From assembly GCF_035917575.1 (NCBI RefSeq), contig NZ_CP109090.1, positions 6,138,001-6,202,000 of the forward strand: a stretch of 64,000 nucleotides of DNA, in the 5' to 3' direction. The translations under genes and the position numbers were made by a program. Shown here in pieces: positions 31,986 to 40,513 of this stretch. The first letter of the stretch is position 1, and each line of letters starts with the position of its first letter. The notes beneath the pieces are model-generated. The model was given only the letters and a program-made list of their open reading frames with translations. It made no database searches and was not told the origin of the DNA. Source of the stretch: Streptomyces sp. NBC_01788. Its GTDB lineage: Bacteria; Actinomycetota; Actinomycetes; Streptomycetales; Streptomycetaceae.

Positions 31986-34715
31986 TCACAGTGGCTCGTC
32001 GTTCCATTGGTCGAGCAGGTCGCCCAGGTCGGGGGTGGGCTGTGGTTCGTTGTCGCCGTGCAGGGGCTGTTCGGTCCAGATGACCTTGCCGTGGGGGGTG
32101 TACCTGGTGCCCCAGCGGCGGGCCAGTTGGGCGACGAGGAACAGGCCGCGTCCGCCCTCGTCCGTCAGGGCGGCCCGGCGCGGGTGCGGTGAGGTGCTGC
32201 TGCCGTCACAGACCTCGCAGATGAGGGTGGCCTGGTCGCGCAGCAGCCGGACCCGGATCGGCTCGCTGCCGTAGCGGATGGCGTTGGTGACCAGTTCGCT
32301 GAGCATCAGCTCGGTGTCGAAACCCACCTCCTGAAGTCCCCACGCGTCCAGTTGCCGGGCGCACGCCGCGCGCACCCGGGCCACGGACGCGGAGTCGCGG
32401 GGCACGTCCCACGCCACGACGTCCGCCGGGTCCAGCAGCCGGGTGCGGGCGACCAGGAGCGCCACGTCGTCGCTGGGGCGCGCGGACAACAGGGCGTCGA
32501 TCACCGCCCGGCACGTCTCCTCCGGACTGCGCTCGGGCCGGCCGGCCAGGGTGTCGCGCAGCAGGGCGAGGCCGGTGCCGATGTCCCTGTCCCGGTCCGT
32601 GACCAGCCCGTCGGTGTACAGGACCAGGAGCGACTCCGGCGCCAGGCGCAGCTCGGCGGTCTCGACGGGCAGGCCCGCCGCCAGGCCGAGCGGCGGCGAG
32701 GCCGGCACCTCGGGGAAGTGCACCGTGCCGTCGGGGCGTACCAGCGCGGGTCCGGGGTGGCCCGCCCTCGCCACGGTGCAGTATCCGCCCGCGGGGTCGT
32801 AGATCGCGTACAGGCAGGTGGCCCCCGTGATCGGGTCGGCCTCGGCCTCGGCCGACCGGTCCTGGTCGATCCGGGCGACCAGTTCGTCGAGGTGGACCAG
32901 GATCTCGTCCGGCGGCAGGTCCAGGGACGAGAAGTTGAGGACGGCGGTGCGCAGCCGGCCCATGGTGGCGGCGGCGTGCAGCCCGTGCCCGACGACGTCG
33001 CCGACGACCAGGGCCACGCGCGCGCCCGGCAGCGGGATCACGTCGAACCAGTCCCCGCCGACACCGGCCTGCGCGGGCAGATAGCGGTGGGCCACCTCGA
33101 GGGCGTCCTGCTCGGGCCGCCCCCCGGGCAGCAGGCTGCGTTGCAGGGTCACGGCGACGCCGTGCGCGTGGGTGTAGCGGCGGGCGTTGTCCACGGACAC
33201 GGCCGCCCGCGCGACCAGCTCCTCGGCGAGGGAGACGTCCTCGTCCTCGAAGGGGCCGCGCCGGTCCGTCCGCCAGAAGTCGGCCAGCCCCAGGAGGACG
33301 CCCCGCGCCCGCATCGGCACGGCGATGAGCGAGCGGATCCCGTGGTCGAGGATCCTTCCGGCCGTTTCCGGGCTCCGGACCCGCCAGTGGTGGGTGGCCA
33401 GATCGGACTCCAGGACCGCGTGACCGCTCTCCAGCGCCACCGCCATGGGGGTGCCGGGCAGCCAGGTGACCCGCCCGCCCACGGGGAAGACGGGCGGGTC
33501 CACGCTGTCGCCGAGGACGACCGCGCGGCGCATGTCCGCCATGTCCGTCGGCTCGTCGCCGCGCAGGACGGGCTCCAGCAGCTCCACGGTGACCAGGTCG
33601 GCGAACCGGGGGACGGCGACCTCCGCCAGCTCCTCGGCGGTCCGTACGACGTCCAGGGTGGTGCCGACCCGGGCCCCGGCGTCGTACAGCAGCCGCAGCC
33701 GCTCCTGCGCCTCCTCGACCCGGCCCGAGAGGGCGCGCAGCTCCGTCGTGTCCCGCAGCGTCGTCACACTGCCGGCCGGTCCTCCCGAATGGTCCGTGGG
33801 ACGGGTGTTGGCGATCAGCAGCCGGTCCCCCGCAGGGAGCACCTCGTCGCTGGCCACCCGCCCGGAGCGCAGCAGCCCGGCCACCCGCGGCTCCAGGCCG
33901 AGGTCGTCGATCCGGCGCCCCTCCGCGTCCGCCGGCAGGTCCAGCAGCCGCCGCGCCTCGTCGTTGGCCAGCAGCAGCCGGCCCTCGCCCGAGACGACGA
34001 GGACACCCTCCCGCACGGAGTGCAGGACGGCGTCGTGGTGCTCGTACATCCGCGTCAGCTCGACGTGGCCCAGACCGTGGGTCTGCCGTCGCAGCCGCCT
34101 GCTCGCCCACGCCGCCCCGCACGTGGCCAGCACGAGCGCTCCCCCCACGCCCCCGAGCAGGACCGGCAACTGGTCCATGACCATCGCGTTCACCGTCTCC
34201 AGCGTGATCGCGACGTCCACGACGCCGGCGACCGAGCCGTCCGTCCGGAAGACGGGCACGACCGAGTCGACCGCGGGGCCGCGGCTCGCTGCGACGACCT
34301 CCGTGAACGACCTGCCCCGGGCCGCCTGCCGGTACGGGCCGATGACGTGCCTGCCGATCAGGCCGGTGTCGGGGTGCGTGAGCCGGATCCCGTCCGGCCG
34401 GTACACGACCACGAAGGCCACACCGGTCCGCTTCCGGGCCTCCTCGGCGCGCGGTTGGAGGACCGCCGTCGGATCGCGGCTGTCGAGGGCCGCCGCCGTG
34501 CCCGCGGCGCTGGCGAAGGACTCGGCCACGGATCGCGTGCGGTGCCGGGCGTCGGCCAGGCTGTTGCTCCGGGTCTGGAGCACGAGGACGGTGCCGGCGG
34601 CGATGATGAGCACCAGCAGCATCACCATCTGGAGGACGAACGCCTGCGCGGCGAAGCTGCGCACGCCCGGCTTCGGACGCCGCCGTTTTTCTGGCCCGCG
34701 CAGAAATCCGGCCAT
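31986..34715 (-). CDS. Membrane-bound multidomain SpoIIE-type protein phosphatase
   Basis: A 909-residue signalling protein. TM1 is near 22-45 and TM2 near 183-203, enclosing an extracytoplasmic sensor domain (VAFVVVYRPDGIRLTHPDTG) of the single-Cache type. Then come a PAS domain (about 225-330, HDAVLHSVREGVLVVSGEGR), a coiled linker, a GAF domain (about 360-525), a PP2C/SpoIIE phosphatase domain (about 545-735) with GVGGDWFDVIPLPG, VVGDVVGHGLHAAATMGRL and LVLYTDGLVTDRD, and a C-terminal HATPase anti-sigma-kinase-like domain with MLSELVTNAIRYGSEPIRV. It can therefore both dephosphorylate anti-anti-sigma factors and possibly phosphorylate them, in response to an external signal. The ATG at 34715 was chosen as the first start giving a clean n-region. 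Confidence 0.93.
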   Translation of the reverse strand: MAGFLRGPEKRRRPKPGVRSFAAQAFVLQMVMLLVLIIAAGTVLVLQTRSNSLADARHRTRSVAESFASAAGTAAALDSRDPTAVLQPRAEEARKRTGVAFVVVYRPDGIRLTHPDTGLIGRHVIGPYRQAARGRSFTEVVAASRGPAVDSVVPVFRTDGSVAGVVDVAITLETVNAMVMDQLPVLLGGVGGALVLATCGAAWASRRLRRQTHGLGHVELTRMYEHHDAVLHSVREGVLVVSGEGRLLLANDEARRLLDLPADAEGRRIDDLGLEPRVAGLLRSGRVASDEVLPAGDRLLIANTRPTDHSGGPAGSVTTLRDTTELRALSGRVEEAQERLRLLYDAGARVGTTLDVVRTAEELAEVAVPRFADLVTVELLEPVLRGDEPTDMADMRRAVVLGDSVDPPVFPVGGRVTWLPGTPMAVALESGHAVLESDLATHHWRVRSPETAGRILDHGIRSLIAVPMRARGVLLGLADFWRTDRRGPFEDEDVSLAEELVARAAVSVDNARRYTHAHGVAVTLQRSLLPGGRPEQDALEVAHRYLPAQAGVGGDWFDVIPLPGARVALVVGDVVGHGLHAAATMGRLRTAVLNFSSLDLPPDEILVHLDELVARIDQDRSAEAEADPITGATCLYAIYDPAGGYCTVARAGHPGPALVRPDGTVHFPEVPASPPLGLAAGLPVETAELRLAPESLLVLYTDGLVTDRDRDIGTGLALLRDTLAGRPERSPEETCRAVIDALLSARPSDDVALLVARTRLLDPADVVAWDVPRDSASVARVRAACARQLDAWGLQEVGFDTELMLSELVTNAIRYGSEPIRVRLLRDQATLICEVCDGSSTSPHPRRAALTDEGGRGLFLVAQLARRWGTRYTPHGKVIWTEQPLHGDNEPQPTPDLGDLLDQWNDEPL

Positions 34716-34897
34716 GGGTACATCTTCCAGCACCGGCGGCCACGGCGTAGTCACCGGCGGCCACCGGGGGCGCGGGGCACCCCCGCGAGTCGCGGACCTT
34801 TTGCGGGGCACTCCTACGGTGGGACAATATGGGACACAGGTGGCGTCATCGGCGCCACCGGCACTCTTCGCTTTCCTTGGTGAGGCGGGTGGAAGAC

Positions 34898-35263
34898 ATG
34901 GACATGGCCTCCTACGCCGTGCTGGCCGCGGCGCCCAATGTGTGGGCCACCTTCGGCGCGTTCATGGGCGGACTCGTCATCGTGATCGCTCTGGTGTGGG
35001 CGGTCGGCATGGGCATCGGTGTGATGCGCCGCGAGCCGGACCGGCCGACCGAGGCGGAGCAGCCGCACCTGCCGGTCACCGGCGCCGTCCACGAGATCAG
35101 TGAGATGCGGGAGCTGGACGAGCTCCACCCGGACGACGGGGAGCGACTCATGCCCTATGAGCTGCACGCCACCGGAACCCGTCGCAGCCAGGACCAGCAC
35201 CGGCGGCGCTGGTACCCGGGCAGCAGCGGATCCTTCGGCGGCGGCGGCCCCGGCCGGACCTGA
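34898..35263 (+). CDS. DUF6479 family membrane protein
   Basis: A 121-residue protein with one membrane helix (FGAFMGGLVIVIALVWAVGM, about 16-36) and a hydrophilic cytoplasmic tail: MRREPDRPTEAEQPHLPVTG, AVHEISEMRELDEL, and the C-terminal TRRSQDQHRRRWYPGSSG then SFGGGGPG. This ending is characteristic of the streptomycete DUF6479 family. The ATG at 34898 with GGTGGAAG upstream was chosen; an earlier in-frame ATG adds an Arg/His-rich segment. It is divergent from the SpoIIE-type phosphatase. No function is known. Confidence 0.85.
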   Translation: MDMASYAVLAAAPNVWATFGAFMGGLVIVIALVWAVGMGIGVMRREPDRPTEAEQPHLPVTGAVHEISEMRELDELHPDDGERLMPYELHATGTRRSQDQHRRRWYPGSSGSFGGGGPGRT

Positions 35264-35288
35264 CCCGGCCCCGTGCCGCACCCGTCAA

Positions 35289-35316
35289 GGGGACGGGCCT
35301 TCAGGGGCCCGCCCCC
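35289..35316 (+). terminator. Probable terminator after the DUF6479 gene
   Basis: An 11-bp stem with one mismatch (GGGGACGGGCC with GGCCCGCCCCC) and a 6-base loop lies 25 bases downstream of the DUF6479 stop. Confidence 0.6.
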
Positions 35317-35627
35317 GCCCCATGTCGGGACCGGGGCGCCGGGGGCTGCGTGCGGGACGTGGCGCGGATCGCGTGGCCCTGCCGGTGTCGCGGGCGCGAT
35401 GCTGGGTAGGCGTCGGTGTCGAAAGGCGCCACGGGGCCTGGGAACCGTCCGGTCGGGCGGGCCCGCGCGCCGGGCTCACAGCTTGCGCACGGTGCGGTTA
35501 CGGGGGACGGGGGGTGTCGCGTGCGGATGTCGCACGTCACAAGGTGCTCGGACTCTTCCCGCAACGGCCCGCGCGATCTTGGCCGAGAGCGGACAGCTCC
35601 TGCCAGACCCGAAGGGTATTCGGCGTT
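35317..35627. other. Upstream region of the osmoprotectant transporter operon
   Basis: About 310 bases without a gene. It should contain the promoter of the ABC transporter operon. A GTGCGGATGTCGCAC inverted repeat (about 35520-35534: GTGCG-GATGT-CGCAC) stands roughly 95 bases before the first gene and could be an operator. No clear sigma-factor consensus was identified. Confidence 0.4.
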
Positions 35628-36818
35628 TTGATACGGATAGATTCAGTCACCAAGCGGTATCCGGACGGCACGCTGGCGGTCGACCGGCTCTCGCTCGAGA
35701 TACCGGACCGCTCGATCACCGTCCTCGTCGGACCGTCGGGATGTGGCAAGACCACCACTCTGCGCATGATCAACCGGATGGTGGAGCCGACCGGGGGCAC
35801 CATCCTCCTCGACGGCGTCGACATCCAGGACCAGCCCGTCAACACGCTGCGCCGGTCGATGGGGTACGTCATCCAGAACGCGGGGCTCTTCCAGCACCGC
35901 ACCATCGTCGACAACATCGCGACCGTGCCCCGCCTGCTCGGCTGGGGCAGACAGAAGGCCCGGGCGCGGGCGGCGGAGCTGATGGAGCGGGTCGGCCTCG
36001 ACGCCTCGCTCGCCAAGCGCTACCCGTACCAGCTCTCCGGCGGCCAGCAGCAGCGCGTCGGTGTGGCGCGGGCGCTCGCCGCCGACCCGCCGGTGCTGCT
36101 GATGGACGAGCCGTTCTCCGCCGTGGACCCGGTGGTGCGCAAGGGCCTCCAGGACGAACTGCTGCGCATCCAGGACGAGCTGGGCAAGACCATCGTCTTC
36201 GTCACGCACGACATCGACGAGGCCGTGAAGATCGGGACGATGGTCGCGGTCCTGCGCACCGGCGGCCGGCTCGCCCAGTACGCGCCGCCCGCCGAACTGC
36301 TCTCCGCGCCCGCGGACGCCTTCGTCGAGGACTTCCTCGGCATCGACCGCGGCATCCGCCGGCTGTCGTTCTTCGCCTCCGGGGGACTGGAGCTGACGAA
36401 GACCCCGATCGTCACCGCCGACTCCACCGCCGAGCAGATCGCCGCCCGCGCCACCCCCGGTGTGCCCTACCTCCTCGTCACCGACGCCGACGGCAGGCCC
36501 CTCGGCTGGAGCGAGCCCGCCGCGCCGGCCGACGGCCCCCTCGACGTGGCACGGCTTCTGTCCCACGGGCGGCCCTTCGAATACGGCACCGATTCGCTGC
36601 GCGCCGCCCTCGACGGTGCCGTGCTCTCGCCGACGGGCTGGGCGGTCGCCGTGGACGGCGCCGGCCGCGCGGTCGGCGTCGTCTCGCAGCAGACCATCGG
36701 CGAGGCGATCCGCAGTGCCCACGCCGAGGGGCGTACCGGTGCGCGGTCCGCCGCGGGGACCGCGGCGGAGGCCGGCGCCGGAGCAGAGGCCGGCGCCGAG
36801 GCCGGGGTCGCCGGATGA
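35628..36818 (+). CDS. Osmoprotectant (betaine/carnitine/choline) ABC transporter ATPase
   Basis: A 396-residue ATPase of the OpuCA/ProV type. Walker A is VLVGPSGCGKTTTLRMINRM, the ABC signature LSGGQQQRVGVARAL, Walker B VLLMDEPFSAVDP, and the switch His FVTHDIDEAVKIG. Two CBS-like halves follow (about 260-370), which in OpuA-type transporters sense ionic strength, and the tail is Ala/Gly/Glu-rich. The start is inferred as TTG 35628, with GAAGGG 12 bases upstream; the first residues then read LIRIDSVTKRYPDGTLAVDR and no ATG or GTG fits. It overlaps the next gene by 4 nt, so the operon is translationally coupled. Confidence 0.92.
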   Translation: MIRIDSVTKRYPDGTLAVDRLSLEIPDRSITVLVGPSGCGKTTTLRMINRMVEPTGGTILLDGVDIQDQPVNTLRRSMGYVIQNAGLFQHRTIVDNIATVPRLLGWGRQKARARAAELMERVGLDASLAKRYPYQLSGGQQQRVGVARALAADPPVLLMDEPFSAVDPVVRKGLQDELLRIQDELGKTIVFVTHDIDEAVKIGTMVAVLRTGGRLAQYAPPAELLSAPADAFVEDFLGIDRGIRRLSFFASGGLELTKTPIVTADSTAEQIAARATPGVPYLLVTDADGRPLGWSEPAAPADGPLDVARLLSHGRPFEYGTDSLRAALDGAVLSPTGWAVAVDGAGRAVGVVSQQTIGEAIRSAHAEGRTGARSAAGTAAEAGAGAEAGAEAGVAG

Positions 36819-37531
36819 ACCGATTCTTCGACATTCCGAGCGACCTCCAGCACACCTGGCTCGGCCTGATCGGGCTGCATCTGCGCGAGGCCCTGCTGCC
36901 GGTGCTGGCCGGTCTTCTCGCCGCCCTGCCGCTCGCCCAGCTCTGCGTGCGGTTCCGCTGGCTGTACCCGCCGGTGCTCGGCCTGACGACCGTGCTGTAC
37001 GCGATCCCGTCGCTGGCGTTCTTCGTCGTCCTCATCGACTACACCGGCCAGACCGAGCTGACCGTGATGATCCCGCTCGCCGTCTACAGCCTCGTCGTGC
37101 TCGTCCCGGCGATCGTCGACGGCGTCCGTTCGGTGCCGCAGGAGACCCTGGCCGCGGCCACCGCCATGGGCCTGGGACCCGTACGCCGCTATCTCCAGGT
37201 GCAGTTGCCGATCGCGGTGCCCGCCATCATCGCCGGGCTACGGGTGGCCGCCGTCTCCAGCATCTCGCTCGTCAGCGTCGGGATGCTGATCGGCAACCAG
37301 GGCGCCCTGGGCAATCTGCTGCACGACGCGCAGATCTACAACCGGCCCGAACTCGCCTGGAACTCCGTCCTCACCACGGCGGCCCTGGCGGTCGTCGTCG
37401 ACGGTGTCCTCGTCCTCGTCCGCCTGCTGCTGACCCCCTGGATGCCGCGCGGCACCCGCCATCGCACCCCGACGGACGCCGGGGACCGCCCCGAACCGGC
37501 CACGCCCGCACTGGAGGACGCAGCCCGGTGA
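36815..37531 (+). CDS. Osmoprotectant ABC transporter permease 1
   Basis: A 238-residue integral membrane protein with five to six helices. The permease coupling loop is AATAMGLGPVRRYLQVQLPI (EAA motif) followed by AVPAIIAGLRVAAVSSISLV. The N-terminus LREALLPVLAGLLAALPLAQ and GLTTVLYAIPSLAFFVVL are typical of OpuCB/OpuCD proteins. The ATG overlaps the ATPase stop (ATGA), and its own stop overlaps the second permease (GTGA). Confidence 0.92.
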   Translation: MNRFFDIPSDLQHTWLGLIGLHLREALLPVLAGLLAALPLAQLCVRFRWLYPPVLGLTTVLYAIPSLAFFVVLIDYTGQTELTVMIPLAVYSLVVLVPAIVDGVRSVPQETLAAATAMGLGPVRRYLQVQLPIAVPAIIAGLRVAAVSSISLVSVGMLIGNQGALGNLLHDAQIYNRPELAWNSVLTTAALAVVVDGVLVLVRLLLTPWMPRGTRHRTPTDAGDRPEPATPALEDAAR

Positions 37532-38196
37532 ACGTACTGCACTTCATCAACGCCTTCTTCAGCGACGCCGCCCACTGGAAGGGCTACGACGGCATCCCCA
37601 CGCGCCTCGTCGAGCACATCCAGTACTCCCTGATGGCCCTGGGCCTGGCCGCCGTCATCGGACTGCCGGTCGGCCTGATCACCGGGCACTACGGGCGCGG
37701 CGGCAACGCCCTCGCCCTGATCGCCACCGCCGGGCGGGCGCTGCCCAGCTTCGGCCTGCTGGTACTGATGGTCATCCTGCTCGGCTTCGGCAAGACACCC
37801 GTGATGATCCCGCTGGTCGTCCTCGCCGTCCCGCCGATCCTGATCACGAGCTACGAGGCGATGCGCTCCGTCGACCCCTCGCCGGTGGACGCCGCCCGCG
37901 GCATGGGCATGTCCGAGTCGCGCGTCCTCTTCCAGGTCGAACTGCCCGTCGCCCTCCCGCTGATCCTCAGCGGACTGCGCTCGGCGGCCATCCAGATCGT
38001 CTCCACCGCCACCATCGCCGCGTACGTCAGCCTCGGCGGCCTCGGCCGGTACATCGTCGACGGTCTCTACCAGCACGACTACGAGAAGGTCGTGGGCGGT
38101 GCCGCGCTGGTCGCCGTGATGGCGCTGGCGACGCTCGCGGTGTTCTGGGCGGTCGCGCGGGTGACGGTGTCGCCCGGGGTGCGCCATGGCGGCTGA
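37528..38196 (+). CDS. Osmoprotectant ABC transporter permease 2
   Basis: A 222-residue membrane protein of the same family as the preceding one: HIQYSLMALGLAAVIGLPVG, TAGRALPSFGLLVLMVILLG and the coupling loop AARGMGMSESRVLFQVELPV with ALPLILSGLRSAAIQIVSTA. It starts with GTG 37528 overlapping the first permease gene by 4 nt. Two different permeases with one ATPase and one binding protein is the OpuC arrangement. Confidence 0.92.
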   Translation: MNVLHFINAFFSDAAHWKGYDGIPTRLVEHIQYSLMALGLAAVIGLPVGLITGHYGRGGNALALIATAGRALPSFGLLVLMVILLGFGKTPVMIPLVVLAVPPILITSYEAMRSVDPSPVDAARGMGMSESRVLFQVELPVALPLILSGLRSAAIQIVSTATIAAYVSLGGLGRYIVDGLYQHDYEKVVGGAALVAVMALATLAVFWAVARVTVSPGVRHGG

Positions 38197-38338
38197 CGCC
38201 CATCGAGGCCGATCGGTGACCCGGCGCCTCTTGACTGATGAAGAAGCGGCTGGATTGGATCAAAGCGCGGCAATCGCGCCCCGCGTGCTGCCGCCGCTGC
38301 CATGCGCCCGAACAACCTCTCAGCCGGGAACGGGAATT

Positions 38339-39298
38339 GTGACTTCCAACACGAAGAGCACCAGATCCAGCAAGAGCCACCTCGGGGCGGTCGCGGTCGC
38401 GCTCGCCGCCGCCTCGGCGCTCCTCGCGGGGTGTTCGTCCGGCGGCTCCTCCGGCAAGGACCCGCTCGCGGAGGGCAGGGCGAGCGGCGGCACGGTCGTC
38501 GTCGGCTCCAACAACTTCGCCGAGAGCATCCTGATCGCCGACATCTACGGCGAGGCCCTGAAGGCCAAGGGCATCAAGGTCGAGTACAAGCCCAACATCG
38601 GCAGCCGGGAGGCCACCTACGGTCTGCTCAAGAACGGCTCGATCACCGTGCTGCCCGAGTACAACGGGGCGCTGCTGGCCTACCTCGACTCCAAGGCCGC
38701 CCCGGAGTCGGTCGAGGCGACGACGGCCGCCATCGGCGCCAAGCTGGACTCCGGTCTCACCCTGCTCGAGCCGGCGCCCGCCGAGGACAAGGACTCCGTG
38801 ACCGTCAACGCCGCGACGGCGAAGAAGTACGGGCTCACCGACAAGTCGTCCATCGCGGATCTCAAGGACGCCGCCAGGGACCTGGTCATCGGCGGCTCGC
38901 CGGAGTTCCAGGCCCGGCAGCAGGGTCTGAAGGGCCTGAAGTCCGAGTACGGGCTGGAGTTCAAGTCCTTCAAGGCGCTGGACGCGGGCGGCCCGCTGAC
39001 CCAGGCGGCGCTGAAGAAGGACACCGTGCAGGTCGCCGACCTGTTCACCACGGATCCGACCATCGCCAAGGAGAAGTTCGTCGTTCTCCAGGACCCGAAG
39101 AACCTCTTCGGCTTCGAGAACGTGCAGCCGCTGGTCTACAAGTCCGGCCTCGACCAGAAGGGCGTCGACGCGCTCAACGCCGTCTCCGCCAAGCTGGACA
39201 CGGCCGCCCTGCTGGACATGGACACCCAGGTGCAGTCGCAGAACAAGGACCCGCTCGACGTGGCCAAGGCCTGGCTGAAGTCCGCGGGTCTCGACTGA
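38339..39298 (+). CDS. Osmoprotectant-binding lipoprotein
   Basis: A 319-residue lipoprotein with lipobox LLAGC and a Ser/Gly linker. The OpuAC-type domain starts GTVVVGSNNFAESILIADIY and continues with KPNIGSREATYGLLKNGSIT, VLPEYNGALLAYLDSK, the hinge VIGGSPEFQARQQGLKGLKS and LFTTDPTIAKEKFVVLQDPK. It delivers betaine, choline or similar solutes to the two permeases. GTG 38339 is the start; 142 bases after the second permease probably keep it in the same transcript. A 19-bp terminator hairpin follows. Confidence 0.93.
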   Translation: MTSNTKSTRSSKSHLGAVAVALAAASALLAGCSSGGSSGKDPLAEGRASGGTVVVGSNNFAESILIADIYGEALKAKGIKVEYKPNIGSREATYGLLKNGSITVLPEYNGALLAYLDSKAAPESVEATTAAIGAKLDSGLTLLEPAPAEDKDSVTVNAATAKKYGLTDKSSIADLKDAARDLVIGGSPEFQARQQGLKGLKSEYGLEFKSFKALDAGGPLTQAALKKDTVQVADLFTTDPTIAKEKFVVLQDPKNLFGFENVQPLVYKSGLDQKGVDALNAVSAKLDTAALLDMDTQVQSQNKDPLDVAKAWLKSAGLD

Positions 39299-39342
39299 TC
39301 GACGCCGGTGGGACACGGGCCCGCGGGGCCGTGAACCGCCCG

Positions 39343-39384
39343 CTCGCCGGGTGCCGGACGGACGACCGTCCGGCACCCGGCGAG
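39343..39384. terminator. Strong bidirectional terminator after the transporter operon
   Basis: A perfect 19-bp stem (CTCGCCGGGTGCCGGACGG with its complement) encloses the 4-base loop ACGA, between the binding-protein gene and the convergent terB gene. It is one of the strongest hairpins in the window. Confidence 0.9.
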
Positions 39385-39416
39385 GCAGGAGCCGTGAGCC
39401 GCGAGGACCCGTCGGC

Positions 39417-39872
39417 TCAGAGGTCGAACTCGTGCGGCGGCAGGCCCAGGGCGAAGCAGGCCTCGCGCACCATGGCCTGCTCGGTCTTGTCGAAGTCGCC
39501 GTCCGCGCCGCCGATGACGATGCCGATCTGGACCACGGCACGCGCCTCGGCGGGCTTCTTCTTCGCCTTGGCGATCTCCTGCAACACGCTGACCTTGCCG
39601 AAGTCGAAGTCGGCGGTCAGCTTGTTCAGGTTCTCCTCGAAGCGGCGGCGCAGGTCGTCCGCGGGGAAGTTCTGCAGTACCTCGTTGGTGGCGATCAGCT
39701 GCGCGACACGCTGACGCTCCGAAGGGTCGACGGTGCCGTCGGCGGCGGCCACGAGGGCGCACATCGCCATGCTCGCGTCCCGGAAGGCACCGCTCTTCAG
39801 GTCGTTCTTCTTCGCCACGAGCTGGGTCTGCATCTGCGTCGCGGAGTCCTTGATGCGGTCCCACAGGGCCAT
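39417..39872 (-). CDS. TerB family tellurite resistance protein
   Basis: A 151-residue all-helical protein. It starts MALWDRIKDSATQMQTQLVA and carries the TerB domain with two acidic metal-binding-like loops: VAAADGTVDPSERQRVAQLI and IGGADGDFDKTEQAMVREAC (E-x-D-G-x-x-D pattern). The family belongs to the Ter stress-response complex; a stand-alone copy has no defined role. ATG 39872 has GGAGAG 5-10 bases upstream. It is convergent with the transporter operon. Confidence 0.92.
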   Translation of the reverse strand: MALWDRIKDSATQMQTQLVAKKNDLKSGAFRDASMAMCALVAAADGTVDPSERQRVAQLIATNEVLQNFPADDLRRRFEENLNKLTADFDFGKVSVLQEIAKAKKKPAEARAVVQIGIVIGGADGDFDKTEQAMVREACFALGLPPHEFDL

Positions 39873-39976
39873 GTGCTCTCCAAATGTGGTGTCGGGTGGA
39901 CTGACACGTCCGTGCTGCATCTACAGCAACGTAGAAACTGACGGGGCGACGGATAAGTTCCGGCGGACGCCGTCGC

Positions 39977-40027
39977 GGCGGGCTCCGGCGGGCTCCGGAG
40001 GGTTCCCGGCGGGCTCCGGCGGGTTCG
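39977..40027. repeat. Short GGCGGGCTCC tandem repeat
   Basis: About five imperfect copies of a 10-base GGCGGGCTCC unit lie upstream of terB and between it and the ArsR gene. It is simple-sequence DNA with no coding signal. Confidence 0.6.
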
Positions 40028-40089
40028 TTCCGGACCGGGCCGCCTAGACTGGGGCGGCCCGTACCGGGCGTGCGGGCGTGCGCGGGAAG

Positions 40090-40143
40090 AGCGCGCGCGA
40101 ACAGTCTGCGCGACCAGCGTGTGCGATCAGCGCGCGCGAACAG
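40090..40143. repeat. Exact 15-bp direct repeat before the ArsR-ATPase operon
   Basis: AGCGCGCGCGAACAG occurs at 40090-40104 and again at 40129-40143, 39 bases apart, the second copy running into the GGAGGAAG ribosome binding site of the ArsR gene. A related CTGCGCGACCAGCG lies between them. The spacing is close to four helical turns, so it could be an operator for the encoded repressor or simply duplicated DNA. Confidence 0.45.
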
Positions 40144-40156
40144 GAGGAAGACGACC

Positions 40157-40513
40157 GTGGCGGCAGCCGGCAGTGGCTTCGAGGATCCGCCCGCCGACGT
40201 GCTCGCGGAGGCGGCCGCGGCCTTCGGGCTGCTCGCCTCGCCCGCCCGGCTGCACATCGTGTGGGCCCTGGCCCAGGGCGAGAGCGACGTCACCGGGCTC
40301 GCGGAGCGGGTCGGCGGCGCGCTGCCCGCGGTCAGCCAGCACCTGACCAAGTTGAAGCTCGCCGGGCTCGTCCGCTCCCGCCGCGAGGGCAGGCGGCAGG
40401 TCTACTTCGTCGACGACCCCGACGTGGTCGACGTGGTACGGCTCACGGTGGCCCGGCTCACCGACCGGGGCGCCGCCGTCGGCGCCCCGGCGCACCGCCT
40501 CCGTGGCCTCTGA
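40157..40513 (+). CDS. ArsR family winged-helix repressor
   Basis: A 118-residue regulator. The helix-turn-helix is visible as LAERVGGALPAVSQHLTKLK, and the wing as RSRREGRRQVYFVDDPDVVD, preceded by AFGLLASPARLHIVWALAQG. The classical alpha3 metal site ELCVCDL is absent (here GESDVTGL), so any metal sensing must use other residues such as the His near the C-terminus. GTG 40157 follows GGAGGAAG. Its stop overlaps the P-type ATPase start by 11 nt, implying autoregulation of the transporter. Confidence 0.9.
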   Translation: MAAAGSGFEDPPADVLAEAAAAFGLLASPARLHIVWALAQGESDVTGLAERVGGALPAVSQHLTKLKLAGLVRSRREGRRQVYFVDDPDVVDVVRLTVARLTDRGAAVGAPAHRLRGL

